Positions 35,042-46,497 of a DNA stretch of 64,000 nucleotides are shown here, in pieces. Source of the stretch: Bradyrhizobium campsiandrae. Its GTDB lineage: Bacteria > Pseudomonadota > Alphaproteobacteria > Rhizobiales > Xanthobacteraceae. Within the stretch, counting starts at the first letter, position 1. Every line of letters begins with the position of its first letter. The stretch spans positions 17,457-81,456 of the forward strand of contig NZ_JAANIH010000040.1 in assembly GCF_014529705.1 (NCBI RefSeq), given 5' to 3'. Made by a program: the position numbers and the translations under genes. The notes beneath the pieces are model-generated. The model had not been told where the DNA came from, ran no database searches, and saw nothing but the letters and a program-made list of their open reading frames with translations.

Positions 35042-37252
35042 TTACAAAAAGCTCTGCGGATCGACGTCGACTTCCAGCTTCTGGTTACCCGTCGGCTTCG
35101 GACACACTGCGAGCCAGTTGCGCAAATAATCCGACAGATCGAAGCCGCGTGCCGACTTCACCAAAATGCGAAAGCGGTAGCGGCCCTTGATGACGGCGAG
35201 CGGCGCTTCGGCCGGGCCCAGCACGACGACGCGCTCGTCGCGCGGGGCGAGCGCAACGAGACGGCGGCCGAGCCCCTCGGCGCTCGGACGGTCTCCGGCG
35301 GAAATGATCAGGCTCGCGAGCCGGCCGAACGGGGGATAGAGCGTCTTCTCGCGCAGCTCGATCTCGCTGTCGTAGAAGGCTTCGCGGTCGCAGGCGATCA
35401 GCGCCTTCATGACAGGGTGGTCAGGCTGGTGCGTTTGCAGATAGCCGACGCCGCGGCCCTGCTCGCGGCCGGCGCGGCCGATCACCTGATTGAGCAATTG
35501 CCAGGTGCGTTCCGCCGCGCGCGGATCGCCATTGGAGAGGCCGAGATCGGCATCGACCACGCCGACCAGATTGAGCCGCGGGAAATTGTGGCCCTTGGCG
35601 ACGAGCTGCGTGCCGATGATGATGTCGACGCGGCCCTCCGCGATCTCATTGAGCTCACTGCGCATCGTCTCGATCGAGGTGATGAGATCGCTCGACAGCA
35701 CCATGGTGCGCGCCTCGGGGAATAGCGCGGCCGCCTCCTCCTGCAGGCGTTCGACGCCGGGGCCGACCGCCACCAGCGATTCCTCCGCCGCGCAATGCGG
35801 GCAGGCCGGCGGGCGCGGCATCGAGAAGCCGCAATGATGGCAGACGAGGCGCTGACGAAAGCGATGATCGACCAGCCAGGCATCGCAGATGGTGCAGGCA
35901 AAGCGGTGGCCGCAGGCACGGCACAGCGTCAGCGGCGCATAGCCGCGGCGATTGAGGAACAGCAGCGCCTGCTCGCGCTTCTCGATGGCTTTCTTGATCT
36001 CGCCGGCCAGCCGCGGCGAGATGTAGCGGCCGCGCGCGGGCGGCTCGCGACGCAAATCAATCGCCTCGATGTGCGGCATGTGCTGGCCGCCGAAGCGCGA
36101 GGGCAGCGCGATGCGCTGATAGCGGTTCTTGCGCGCGTTGACCTCTGATTCGACCGAGGGGGTCGCCGAGGCCAGCACGATCGGGATTTTTGCGATATGC
36201 GCGCGCACCACCGCCATGTCGCGGGCGTGATAGTGCACGCCCTCGTCCTGCTTGTAGGCCTGGTCGTGCTCTTCATCGACGACGATGAGGCCGAGATTGG
36301 CGTAAGGGAGAAACAGCGCCGAGCGCGCGCCGACCACGACCGGCGCTGATCCTTCCGAGATCGCCGCCCAATTGCGGGCGCGGGTGCGTGGCGTCAGTTC
36401 AGAATGCCACTCGATCGGGCGCACGCCGAAGCGCTGCGCGAAGCGGTCGAGGAACTGGCCGGTGAGCGCGATCTCCGGCATCAGGATCAGCGACTGTTTG
36501 CCGCGGCGGATGGTTTCCGCCACGGCCTCGAAATAGACCTCGGTCTTGCCCGAACCGGTGACGCCGTCGAGCAGCGCAACGTGGAAGCTGCCGTTGGCCG
36601 CGAGCGCGCGCATCGCATCGACACCGGCCCGCTGCAGCGGCGAGAAATCCGGCCGGCCGAACTCCGGATCGGGGCGAGGTGGCGGAGGCGGCTGCGGCAT
36701 CGGCTCGACCGTGAGCGTGCCCTCGTCGACGAGGCCGTCGATCACCCCGCTTGAGACGCCGGCTTCCTTGGCGGCCTCGGACTTGCCGTGGAGGAGGCGG
36801 TCCGACAGCACCTCGATCACGCGCGCCCGCGCCGGGGTCAGGCGCCGCGGCGGATCGCCCGTCAGCCGCACGCCGGGGCGCACGCGCTCGGGGCCGAGAT
36901 TCTCGCCCATGCGCAGGCACATGCGCAGCACCATGCCGCGCGGGCTCAACGTGTAATTGGCAACCCAATCGACGACCGAACGCAGTTCGCCCTTCAGCGG
37001 CGGCACATCCAGCTTCTCGCTGACCTCCTTGAGGCGATTGTGCAGGCGCGGATCGGGATTGGCGTTTTCGCCCCAGACCACGGCCAAAACCTCGCGCGCA
37101 CCCAGCGGCACGCCGACGAGATCGCCGGCCTTCAGCTCCGTGCCCACAGGCACCTTGTAGGAATAGGTCTGGTCGAGCGCGACCGGCACCAGCACGTCGA
37201 CCATGCCGGTCGCGTTGGTGGGGGCGGCGGTGCTGCGCGACGTATGATTCAT
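35042..37252 (-). CDS. priA: primosomal replication restart helicase PriA
   Basis: 736 residues. N-terminal 3'-DNA-binding domain at about 17-120, helicase Walker A DGVTGSGKTEVYFEA near 228-242, DEEHDQAYKQDEG near 325 (DExH box), and a zinc-binding block near 447-492 with paired cysteines (CRACGHRFACTIC, CHHCGF, CPHC). Reloads the replisome at stalled forks. Divergent from xerC across 113 bp. The ATG at 37252 gives 15 residues ahead of the conserved MVDVLVPVALDQTYSYKVP; a start there (37204) is also possible. Confidence 0.96.
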   Translation of the reverse strand: MNHTSRSTAAPTNATGMVDVLVPVALDQTYSYKVPVGTELKAGDLVGVPLGAREVLAVVWGENANPDPRLHNRLKEVSEKLDVPPLKGELRSVVDWVANYTLSPRGMVLRMCLRMGENLGPERVRPGVRLTGDPPRRLTPARARVIEVLSDRLLHGKSEAAKEAGVSSGVIDGLVDEGTLTVEPMPQPPPPPRPDPEFGRPDFSPLQRAGVDAMRALAANGSFHVALLDGVTGSGKTEVYFEAVAETIRRGKQSLILMPEIALTGQFLDRFAQRFGVRPIEWHSELTPRTRARNWAAISEGSAPVVVGARSALFLPYANLGLIVVDEEHDQAYKQDEGVHYHARDMAVVRAHIAKIPIVLASATPSVESEVNARKNRYQRIALPSRFGGQHMPHIEAIDLRREPPARGRYISPRLAGEIKKAIEKREQALLFLNRRGYAPLTLCRACGHRFACTICDAWLVDHRFRQRLVCHHCGFSMPRPPACPHCAAEESLVAVGPGVERLQEEAAALFPEARTMVLSSDLITSIETMRSELNEIAEGRVDIIIGTQLVAKGHNFPRLNLVGVVDADLGLSNGDPRAAERTWQLLNQVIGRAGREQGRGVGYLQTHQPDHPVMKALIACDREAFYDSEIELREKTLYPPFGRLASLIISAGDRPSAEGLGRRLVALAPRDERVVVLGPAEAPLAVIKGRYRFRILVKSARGFDLSDYLRNWLAVCPKPTGNQKLEVDVDPQSFL

Positions 37253-37365
37253 GAGCGGAGAATCGGAACCTTGCGGGGCTGAAGGCTAGCGCGCCGTCGG
37301 CACCTTAGCGAACAGTAAACCTGTGGGATGCGATATACTGTGCGGAATCATCTCGTCCAGAGCGC

Positions 37366-38331
37366 ATGAGCAAAGCGGCCGTACCTCAAATCGAGCTCGC
37401 CAGCGCCGATCCCTCGATCGCGCAGGAGATGGCGCGCTGGCTGTCGCATCTCGGCGCCGAGCGGCGGCTGTCGCCGAAGACGCTGGAGGCCTATGGACGC
37501 GACCTCAGGCAGTGCCTGGATTTCCTGTGCGGCCATTGGGGCGAGCGCGTCACGCTGGAACGCTTCGCCGCGCTCGAGGCCACCGACATTCGCGCCTTCA
37601 TGGCGATGCGCCGCGCCGACGACATTGCCGGCCGTTCCCTGATGCGCGCGCTCGCGGGCCTGCGCTCGTTCGGCCGCTTCCTCGAGCGCGAAGGCAAGGG
37701 CAAGGTCGGCGCGCTCTCTGCGATCCGTGCGCCCAAGGTTTCGAAGAGCCTGCCGAAGCCGTTGCCGATGGCGTCCGCAAAGCGCCTCGCCGATGCCGAC
37801 GAGCGCGCCGGCGAGGAGCGCGAGACCTGGATCCTGGTCCGTGACGCCGCCGTGATGGCGCTGCTCTATGGCTCGGGCCTGCGCATCTCCGAAGCGCTCG
37901 GGCTGAAGCGCCGCGAGGTGCCGAAAGCAGGCGAAGGCGACGTGCTGGTCGTCACAGGCAAAGGCAACAAGACGCGCATGGTGCCGGTGCTGCAGAACGT
38001 GCTGGCGCTGATCGACGAATATGTCGCGATGTGCCCGCATGCGCTGCGCCCCGAGGGGCCGATCTTCGTCGGCGCGCGCGGCGGGCCCTTGAGCCCGCGC
38101 ATCATCCAGCTGGCGATGGAGCGGCTGCGCGGCGCGCTGGGCCTGCCCGACAGCGCCACGCCGCACGCGCTGCGGCACTCGTTCGCCACGCACCTGCTCT
38201 CGCGCGGCGGTGATTTGCGCGCGATCCAGGAATTGCTCGGCCATTCCTCGCTGTCGACCACGCAAATCTATACCGGCATCGATTCCGAGCGATTGCTGGA
38301 AGTCTATGCCAGCGCGCATCCGAGGCGCTGA
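37366..38331 (+). CDS. xerC: tyrosine recombinase XerC
   Basis: 321 residues. Core-binding domain at about 18-115 (WLSHLGAERRLSPKTLEAYGRDL), catalytic domain from about 140: Arg in LLYGSGLRISEALGL, Lys in TGKGNKTRMVP, HALRHSFATHLL with His and Arg, GHSSLSTTQIYTGI with the second His and the nucleophile Tyr. Resolves chromosome dimers at dif with XerD. Not related to the island; its place beside priA is the usual chromosomal one in this group. Confidence 0.94.
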   Translation: MSKAAVPQIELASADPSIAQEMARWLSHLGAERRLSPKTLEAYGRDLRQCLDFLCGHWGERVTLERFAALEATDIRAFMAMRRADDIAGRSLMRALAGLRSFGRFLEREGKGKVGALSAIRAPKVSKSLPKPLPMASAKRLADADERAGEERETWILVRDAAVMALLYGSGLRISEALGLKRREVPKAGEGDVLVVTGKGNKTRMVPVLQNVLALIDEYVAMCPHALRPEGPIFVGARGGPLSPRIIQLAMERLRGALGLPDSATPHALRHSFATHLLSRGGDLRAIQELLGHSSLSTTQIYTGIDSERLLEVYASAHPRR

Positions 38332-38447
38332 GCGGCTCGCCTAATCCTGACATCAAGCTGTCATCAGGAACGCGCCTGGCACGCATACCACTTGCGCGAG
38401 CCGCACGGTTCGGTCAATCGTTGCGGCACCGAGACAGGAGGGACTTC

Positions 38448-39041
38448 ATGAGCGCACACGAAAGCATGGAGCATGCGGAGCATGCCGAACACGCATCCGG
38501 CGAGAACAAGAAGATCGCGCTTTTGATCGCCGTGCTGGCGCTGTTCCTGGCGATCTCCGAGACGCTCGGCAAGGGCGCGCAGACCGAATCGATCAGCAAG
38601 AACGTCGAGGCCGCCAATCTGTGGGCGTTCTTCCAGGCCAAGAGCGTTCGCCGCACCGTGGTGCAGACCGCCGCCGAGCAGGGCAAGCTGACGCTGGGGT
38701 CGGCCACCGACGACGCCACCAAGGCGGCGGTGCAGAAACAGATCGACGACTGGACCAAGACCGCGGCGCGCTACCGCTCCGAGCCCGAGACCGGCGAAGG
38801 CACCGAGCAACTCGCCGAGAAAGCCAAGCACGCCGAGCATGAGCGCGACGAGGCGACCGCGAAATATCATCATTTCGAACTGGCCTCCGCCGCCTTCCAG
38901 ATCGGCATCGTGCTGGCGTCAGCGACGATCATCACCGGCATGATCGCGCTCGCCTATATCGGCGGGCTGTTGACGCTCGCCGGCATCGTCATGACCGCGC
39001 TCGGCGTTTGGGCGCCGCATCTGCTGCATCTGCACGGGTAG
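38448..39041 (+). CDS. DUF4337-like membrane protein
   Basis: 197 residues from ATG 38448, preceded by AGGAGGGAC. His/Glu-rich first 18 residues, membrane helix at about 22-40 (IALLIAVLALFLAISETL), a helical charged middle (about 50-145), then two hydrophobic helices (about 150-190). Length and layout match DUF4337. Function unknown. Two genes of unknown function flank a dispersed repeat here. Confidence 0.8.
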   Translation: MSAHESMEHAEHAEHASGENKKIALLIAVLALFLAISETLGKGAQTESISKNVEAANLWAFFQAKSVRRTVVQTAAEQGKLTLGSATDDATKAAVQKQIDDWTKTAARYRSEPETGEGTEQLAEKAKHAEHERDEATAKYHHFELASAAFQIGIVLASATIITGMIALAYIGGLLTLAGIVMTALGVWAPHLLHLHG

Positions 39042-39061
39042 GGGGCGACCAATTCGTAATC

Positions 39062-39190
39062 CGTCATCCTGAGGTGAGAGGCATGGGACGCAACGCGTCC
39101 CATGGGGAGCCTCGAAGGATGAACGGCCGTGATGCAGCCGGGCCGTCGCCCTTCGAGGGCCGCTGAAGAAGCGGCCACCTCAGGGTGACG
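39062..39190. repeat. dispersed palindromic repeat, GTCATCCTGAGGTG type (copy 3)
   Basis: CGTCATCCTGAGGTG to CACCTCAGGGTGACG with inner ATGGGACGCAACGCGTCCCAT and CTCGAAGGATGAACGG / CCCTTCGAGG elements. Between the converging DUF4337-like gene and a small membrane-protein gene. Confidence 0.88.
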
Positions 39191-39211
39191 GTGATAGATT
39201 AGTGATAGCCC

Positions 39212-39742
39212 TCACCGCGCCTCGTGCACGCTCTTGCGGAAGCGCTGGATCAGGCGGAGCGTGCGCGCGGACCAGCCTTCGCGATTGCCCTTGATCAGCT
39301 CGCGGATGCGGCGCTTGATCGGTTCGACCAGTGCGGTTGCCTTGGCGCGCACACGCAGCACGAGATCGTAGATCCGCTCGAACCAGTGCATCTCCAGCAA
39401 CTTGTCGCGCGTGACGTCGAACACGAAGGCGGTGACGCCGACGCCGAGCATCTTGGCGAACAGGATCGTGAAGACCGCGCTGGTCCAGTATTCATGCGTG
39501 AGCAGCCACAGGCCGACGAGCTTGAGCGGAAACAGCGGGATGATCGGGACCGCGAACACGATCAGCGTCATCGCCGGCGACAGCGCATCGACGCGCTCCG
39601 CCAGCCACGCCTTGAAGCGGGCAAGCGGGATCAGTGCGACGACCCGCGCGACAACGGGTTCGAGATGGTCCCACAGCCAGGCTTCGATCAGAAAGATGAT
39701 CGCCAGCAGGACCCAGACCGGTTGAAGAAGGCGGCGCAGCAT
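39212..39742 (-). CDS. small membrane protein of unknown function
   Basis: 176 residues from MLRRLLQPVWVLLAII at 39742; the frame opens 56 codons earlier, but that stretch overlaps the lpd end. Three hydrophobic segments (about 8-24, 53-75, 83-105) are followed by a strongly basic amphipathic tail with many Arg and Lys. I do not recognise the family. It starts 34 bp after lpd on the same strand, so it may ride on the TCA operon transcript. Confidence 0.75.
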   Translation of the reverse strand: MLRRLLQPVWVLLAIIFLIEAWLWDHLEPVVARVVALIPLARFKAWLAERVDALSPAMTLIVFAVPIIPLFPLKLVGLWLLTHEYWTSAVFTILFAKMLGVGVTAFVFDVTRDKLLEMHWFERIYDLVLRVRAKATALVEPIKRRIRELIKGNREGWSARTLRLIQRFRKSVHEAR

Positions 39743-39776
39743 GTGTTTCCCGCCCGATTCGGTGCTGGGCGCGAAC

Positions 39777-41177
<1,401 letters not shown>

Positions 41178-41234
41178 GAGAGAAAGTCCCGTAAGTTTAG
41201 CGTGATGAGGATGTGTCAGCGTCCGCGCGGCGCG

Positions 41235-41984
41235 TCAGCGTCCGCCGGACACATCGAGAATGGCTGAAGTGACGTAGGAGGCATCGTCCGACATCAGCCA
41301 GACAATGGCATTGGCAATTTCGTCGGCGGTGCCGACGCGCTTCATCGGCACCATGTGGGCGAGGCGATGATGCCGGTCGGGCTCGCCGCCGGAGGCGTGG
41401 ATTTCGGTGTCGATCAGGCCGGGGCGGATCGCGGCGACGCGGATGCCTTCGCTTGCGACCTCATAGCCGAGGCCGATGGTGAAGGAATCCACCGCGCCCT
41501 TGGATGCGGCGTAATCGACATAAGTGTTGGGCGCCCCTAACTTGGCGGCGACCGACGACAGATTGACGATGACGCCGCCCTTGCCGCCATGCTTGGTCGA
41601 CATGCGTTTGACAGCCTCGCGCGCGCAGAGGATGGAGCCGGTGACGTTGACCGCCAGCACGCGCTGGATGCGCTCGGCCGACATCTCGTCGACGCGCACG
41701 CCGCTCTGGCCGACAATGCCGCCATTGTTGACGAGCGCCCCTAACGTGCCGAACTTGTCGGCTTCCCTGAACAGGTCGATGATGTCGCGCTCCTCGGCGA
41801 CGTCGCATTTCACCGCGATCGCCTTGCCATTGCTGGCCTCGATCTGCGTAACCACCTCGTCGGCGGCCTTCTTGTTGCTGGCATAGCCGACCACGACGCG
41901 GTAGCCGCGCGCGGCCGCCGCAATCGCGGTTGCCCGCCCGATGCCGCGGCTGCCGCCGGTGATGACAACGACCTTATCCGTCAC
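41235..41984 (-). CDS. short-chain dehydrogenase/reductase
   Basis: 249 residues starting at a GTG (41984), chosen because a perfect GGAGG lies five bases upstream; the in-frame ATG at 41996 is part of that ribosome binding site. NAD(P)-binding TGGSRGIGRA near 10, NNGG near 89, catalytic Ser in NLSSVAAKLG and YVDYAASKGAV with Tyr and Lys near 155-160. Substrate unknown. It sits between odhB and lpd in a TCA operon, so it is probably co-transcribed, though no role in that complex is known. Confidence 0.88.
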   Translation of the reverse strand: MTDKVVVITGGSRGIGRATAIAAAARGYRVVVGYASNKKAADEVVTQIEASNGKAIAVKCDVAEERDIIDLFREADKFGTLGALVNNGGIVGQSGVRVDEMSAERIQRVLAVNVTGSILCAREAVKRMSTKHGGKGGVIVNLSSVAAKLGAPNTYVDYAASKGAVDSFTIGLGYEVASEGIRVAAIRPGLIDTEIHASGGEPDRHHRLAHMVPMKRVGTADEIANAIVWLMSDDASYVTSAILDVSGGR

Positions 41985-42051
41985 ATCAGCCTCCATGGTT
42001 CGACACGCGCCGTCACTCGAGAGAGCGACGGCGCTCGCACAGCACTAGGGA

Positions 42052-43296
42052 TCAGAGGTCCAGCACCAGGCGCGCCGGATCTTCCAGGCTCTCCTTGACA
42101 CGCACCAGGAAGGTGACGGCTTCCTTGCCGTCGATGACGCGGTGATCGTAGGACAGCGCCAGATACATCATCGGGCGGACCTCGATCTTGCCGCCGACAA
42201 CCATCGGGCGATCCTGGATCTTGTGCATGCCGAGGATGCCGGATTGCGGCGCGTTCAGGATCGGGGTCGACATCAGCGAGCCGTAGATGCCGCCATTGGT
42301 GATGGTGAAGGTGCCGCCCTGCATCTCGTCGATCTTGAGCTGGCCGTCACGGGCGCGGCGGCCGAAATCGGCGATGCTCTTCTCGATGTCGGAGATCGAC
42401 TTGTGGTCGCAATCGCGCACCACGGGCACGACGAGACCCTTGTCGGTGCCGACGGCGACGCCGATGTGATAGTAGTTCTTGTAGATCAGATCGGTGCCGT
42501 CGATCTCGGCGTTGACCGCCGGGATGTCCTTCAGCGCCTGCACGACGGCCTTGGTGAAGAAGCCCATGAAGCCGAGCTTGGCGCCGTGCTTCTTCTCGAA
42601 CGCATCCTTGTAGTGGGCGCGCAGCGCCATCACGTTGGTCATGTCGACCTCGTTGAAGGTCGTCAGCATGGCCGCGGTGTTCTGCACGTCCTTGAGGCGG
42701 CGCGCGATGGTCTGGCGCAGCCGGGTCATCTTGACGCGCTCTTCGCGGGCGGCGTCATCGGCCGGCGACGGCGCACGCACCTGCACGGCGGCGGCGGGCT
42801 GGTTGACCGGGGTCGGCGCGGACGCCGCACGCTCGATCGCAGCGAGCATATCGCCCTTGGTGACGCGACCGTCCTTGCCGGAGCCCGGAACGGTGGAAGC
42901 GTCGATGCCGGTCTCGGCGGAGAGCTTGCGCACGGACGGGGCGAGCGGCGCGTCGGCCGGCGGCGCCTTCGCAGCGGGCGCAGCAGCCGGAGCCGCGGCG
43001 GCAGGCGCCGGAGCGGCGGCAGCCGGCTTGGCGGGCGCAGCCGCGGGCTTCGCAGCGCCGGCACCGTCGGTGATTTGGCCGAGCAGCGCACCGACCGCAA
43101 CGGTCGCGCCATCAGCCGCGATGATCTCGCTCAGCGTGCCGGCGGAGGGCGCCGGGACCTCGATGGTGACCTTGTCGGTCTCGAGCTCCACCAAGGGCTC
43201 GTCGACGGCGACCGGGTCGCCGGCCTTCTTGAACCAGCGGCCGATGGTGGCCTCGGTGACGGATTCGCCGAGCGTCGGCACACGAATTTCAGTCAT
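42052..43296 (-). CDS. odhB: 2-oxoglutarate dehydrogenase E2 (dihydrolipoyl succinyltransferase)
   Basis: 414 residues. Lipoyl domain at 1-75 with the modified lysine in ETDKVTIEV near 41-49, Ala/Pro linker to about 115, E3-binding domain (APLAPSVRKLSAETGID) and the catalytic domain with SYDHRVIDGKEA near the C-terminus carrying His and Asp. Transfers succinyl from lipoamide to CoA. Follows sucA after 107 bp that contain a small palindromic repeat. Confidence 0.97.
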   Translation of the reverse strand: MTEIRVPTLGESVTEATIGRWFKKAGDPVAVDEPLVELETDKVTIEVPAPSAGTLSEIIAADGATVAVGALLGQITDGAGAAKPAAAPAKPAAAAPAPAAAAPAAAPAAKAPPADAPLAPSVRKLSAETGIDASTVPGSGKDGRVTKGDMLAAIERAASAPTPVNQPAAAVQVRAPSPADDAAREERVKMTRLRQTIARRLKDVQNTAAMLTTFNEVDMTNVMALRAHYKDAFEKKHGAKLGFMGFFTKAVVQALKDIPAVNAEIDGTDLIYKNYYHIGVAVGTDKGLVVPVVRDCDHKSISDIEKSIADFGRRARDGQLKIDEMQGGTFTITNGGIYGSLMSTPILNAPQSGILGMHKIQDRPMVVGGKIEVRPMMYLALSYDHRVIDGKEAVTFLVRVKESLEDPARLVLDL

Positions 43297-43341
43297 GGTC
43301 TTTTCCTCAAGGGGATCGCAGTCGCGGACAGGAATTCATAG

Positions 43342-43387
43342 GTCATGCCCGCGAAGGCGGGGCATCCAACCTTCGCGGGCAATGACG
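43342..43387. repeat. palindromic repeat between sucA and odhB
   Basis: GTCATGCCCGCGAAGG and CCTTCGCGGGCAATGAC arms enclose CGGGGCATCCAA. Like the repeats in the atp operon it occupies an intercistronic gap of a central metabolic operon. Confidence 0.75.
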
Positions 43388-43403
43388 GTCTCAAAAAAAC
43401 GTC

Positions 43404-46361
43404 TCAGCTCAATGCTTCGTCCAGGAACGCCTTCAGCTGCGCCTGATGCTTGGACATCAGACCCGTGGCGGTCGCGGCGGAAGCGGCGCGGCCGACATAA
43501 CGCGGACGCCGGCTCGCGCCGTTCACCTGGTTCAGCACCCATTCCAGATAGGGCTCGATGAAGTGCCAGGCGCCCATGTTGCGCGGCTCTTCCTGGCACC
43601 AGATCACTTCCGCCTTCTTGAAGCGCGACAGCTCGGCCACCAGCGCCTTCAACGGCACCGGATAGAGCTGCTCGATGCGCATCAGATAGATGTCGTCGAT
43701 GCCGCGCTTCTCGCGCTCTTCGTAGAGGTCGTAATAGACCTTGCCCGAGCAGAGCACGATGCGGCGGATCTTCTCGTCCGGAACGAGCTTGATCGGCTCG
43801 TTCGGCAGCATCTGGGCGTCATCGTACAGGATGCGGTGGAAGGTCGTGCCCTTGGCGAGCTCCTCGAGACGCGACACCGCCCGCTTGTGACGCAGCAGCG
43901 ACTTCGGCGTCATCAGGATCAGCGGCTTGCGGATCTCGCGATGCAGCTGACGGCGCAGCACGTGGAAGTAGTTCGCAGGCGTGGTCGGATAGACCACCTG
44001 CATGTTGTCTTCCGCGCACATCTGCAGATAACGCTCCAGGCGCGCCGAGGAGTGCTCCGGTCCCTGGCCCTCGTAGCCGTGCGGCAGCAGGCAGACGAGG
44101 CCCGACATGCGCAGCCATTTGCGCTCACCCGAGGAGATGAACTGGTCGAACACGACCTGCGCACCGTTGGCGAAGTCGCCGAACTGGGCTTCCCACAGCG
44201 TCAGCGTGTTCGGCTCGGCGAGCGAATAGCCGTATTCGAAGCCGAGCACGGCCTCTTCCGACAGCAGCGAGTTGATGACCTCGTAGTGGCCCTGCTCGCT
44301 GCCGAGATGGTTGAACGGCGTGTAGCGGCTCTCGTCCTCCTGGTCGATCAGGACCGAGTGACGCTGCGAGAAGGTGCCGCGCTCCGAATCCTGTCCGGAC
44401 AGCCGGACGTGGTGGCCTTCCCCGAGCAGCGTGCAGAACGCCAGCGCCTCGCCGGTCGCCCAGTCGATGCCGTTGCCGCCGTCGATCGCCTTGGCGCGAT
44501 TCTCCAGGAAGCGCTGGATGGTGCGGTGAACGCGGAAACCGTCAGGCACCTTGGTGATCTTGCGGCCGATGTCCTTCAGGACGGGAAGATCGACGCCGGT
44601 GACGCCGCGGCGCGCATCCTCTTCCTGGTCGGCGATCTTGAAGCCCGCCCACTTGCCATCGAGCCAGTCGGCCTTGTTCGGCTTGTAGGAGGTGCCGGCC
44701 TCGAACTCGGCATCGAGCCGGGCGCGCCAGTCGGCCTTGGCCTTGTCGACCTCGCCCTGGGTCATGACGCCTTCGCTGATCAGGCGCCGCGCATAGAGCT
44801 CGAGCGTCGAGGGATGCGCCGCGATCCGCTTGTACATCACCGGCTGGGTGAACGCCGGCTCGTCGCCCTCGTTATGGCCATGCCTGCGATAGCAGAACAT
44901 GTCGATGACGACGGGCTTGTGGAATTTCTGCCGGAACTCGGTCGCGACCTTGGCGGCGAACACCACGGCTTCCGGATCGTCGCCGTTGACGTGGAAGATC
45001 GGCGCGTCGATCATCTTCGCGACGTCGGACGGGTAAGGCGAGGAGCGCGAGTAGCGCGGATAGGTGGTGAAGCCGATCTGGTTGTTGACGATGAAGTGCA
45101 CGGAGCCGCCGGTGCGGTAGCCCTTCAGGTCGGACAGACCGAAGCATTCCGCGACGACGCCCTGCCCGGCGAAGGCCGCGTCGCCATGCATCAGCAGCGG
45201 CATCACCGAGATGCGCATGTCGGGCGGATCGCCATGCTGGTCCTGCTTGGCGCGCACCTTGCCGAGCACGACGGGATCGACGATCTCGAGATGCGAGGGG
45301 TTGGCGGTCAGCGACAGATGGATGCGGTTGCCGTCGAACTCGCGGTCCGAGGAGGCGCCGAGGTGGTACTTGACGTCGCCGGAGCCTTCGACCGCGTCGG
45401 GGTTGGCCGAGCCGCCCTTGAACTCGTGGAACAGCGCGCGGTGAGCCTTGCCCATCACTTGCGTGAGCACGTTGAGGCGGCCGCGATGCGGCATGCCCAA
45501 CACGATTTCCTTCACGCCGAGATTGCCGCCGCGCTTGATGATCTGCTCGAGCGCGGGGATCAGGGATTCACCGCCGTCGAGGCCGAAGCGCTTGGTGCCG
45601 GTGAACTTGGTGTCGCAGAATTTCTCGAAGCCCTCGGCCTCGACCAGCTTCATCAGGATGGCTCTACGGCCTTCGCGGGTGAAGGAGATTTCCTTGTCCG
45701 GACCCTCGATGCGTTCCTGGATCCAGGCCTTCTGCGCGGCATTGCTGATGTGCATGAACTCGACGCCGAGCGTCTGGCAGTAGGTGCGCTCGCAGATCGC
45801 GGTGATCTCGCGCAGGCTGCCGTATTCGAGGCCGAGCACGTGATCGAGGAAGATCTTGCGATCGAAATCAGCTTCCGTGAAGCCGTAGGTGCGCGGGTCG
45901 AGCTCTTCGCGATTGCGCGGGGCTTCGATGCCGAGCGGATCGAGCTTGGCGTGGAAGTGGCCACGCATGCGGTAGGAGCGGATCAGCATCAACGCACGCA
46001 CAGAGTCGCGCGTGGCCTGGAGCAGGTCGGCGGAGGAGATATCGCCGCCCTTGGACTGCGCCTTGGCAGCGATCTTGGTGCCGACCGCCTTCTCGACCTC
46101 GGCCCAGTTGCCGTCGAGCGCAGAGGTCAGATCGTCCTTCGGGGTGAGCGGCCAGTTGGCTCGCTCCCAGGACGGGCCTTCGGCGTTCTTCCGGACAACA
46201 GCCGGCTGATCATTCAGGCTCTTGAAGAATTCCTGCCACTCGGCGTCGACCGAGGAGGGGTCCTTCTCATACCGGGCGTAGATTTCGTCGATATAGGTGG
46301 CGTTGGTGCCCTGCAGAAAGGATGACAGGGCAAAGGCTGCGTTCGCGTCCTGGCGAGACAT
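43404..46361 (-). CDS. sucA: 2-oxoglutarate dehydrogenase E1
   Basis: 985 residues from MSRQDANAAFALSSFLQG; the frame opens 28 codons earlier in unconserved leader. Thiamine-diphosphate enzyme: GMPHRGRLNVL near 310, NNQIGFTTYP near 422, GDDPEAVVFAAK near 455, then EAQFGDFANGAQVVFDQF and HGYEGQGPEHSSAR in the transketolase-type half. Decarboxylates 2-oxoglutarate and passes succinyl to odhB product. 136 bp separate it from sucD. Confidence 0.97.
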   Translation of the reverse strand: MSRQDANAAFALSSFLQGTNATYIDEIYARYEKDPSSVDAEWQEFFKSLNDQPAVVRKNAEGPSWERANWPLTPKDDLTSALDGNWAEVEKAVGTKIAAKAQSKGGDISSADLLQATRDSVRALMLIRSYRMRGHFHAKLDPLGIEAPRNREELDPRTYGFTEADFDRKIFLDHVLGLEYGSLREITAICERTYCQTLGVEFMHISNAAQKAWIQERIEGPDKEISFTREGRRAILMKLVEAEGFEKFCDTKFTGTKRFGLDGGESLIPALEQIIKRGGNLGVKEIVLGMPHRGRLNVLTQVMGKAHRALFHEFKGGSANPDAVEGSGDVKYHLGASSDREFDGNRIHLSLTANPSHLEIVDPVVLGKVRAKQDQHGDPPDMRISVMPLLMHGDAAFAGQGVVAECFGLSDLKGYRTGGSVHFIVNNQIGFTTYPRYSRSSPYPSDVAKMIDAPIFHVNGDDPEAVVFAAKVATEFRQKFHKPVVIDMFCYRRHGHNEGDEPAFTQPVMYKRIAAHPSTLELYARRLISEGVMTQGEVDKAKADWRARLDAEFEAGTSYKPNKADWLDGKWAGFKIADQEEDARRGVTGVDLPVLKDIGRKITKVPDGFRVHRTIQRFLENRAKAIDGGNGIDWATGEALAFCTLLGEGHHVRLSGQDSERGTFSQRHSVLIDQEDESRYTPFNHLGSEQGHYEVINSLLSEEAVLGFEYGYSLAEPNTLTLWEAQFGDFANGAQVVFDQFISSGERKWLRMSGLVCLLPHGYEGQGPEHSSARLERYLQMCAEDNMQVVYPTTPANYFHVLRRQLHREIRKPLILMTPKSLLRHKRAVSRLEELAKGTTFHRILYDDAQMLPNEPIKLVPDEKIRRIVLCSGKVYYDLYEEREKRGIDDIYLMRIEQLYPVPLKALVAELSRFKKAEVIWCQEEPRNMGAWHFIEPYLEWVLNQVNGASRRPRYVGRAASAATATGLMSKHQAQLKAFLDEALS

Positions 46362-46497
46362 ACTGGGTTCCTGGCGATTTCGGTTCGCGCATAACAAACG
46401 GCGCTGGCGCCGAGCTCCCCCGACAGGGCTCGACGCGACAGGCACCCTTTACCCTATTTGCTGCGAAACTTCGCCCGGAAAAGCACGAAGAAGTGAA

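Noticed and set aside
43446..46325. 959-residue open frame on the plus strand opposite sucA
   Set aside because: It is the antisense frame of a GC-rich gene, rich in Arg, Ala, Asp and Gln without any domain pattern, while sucA on the other strand has all family motifs.
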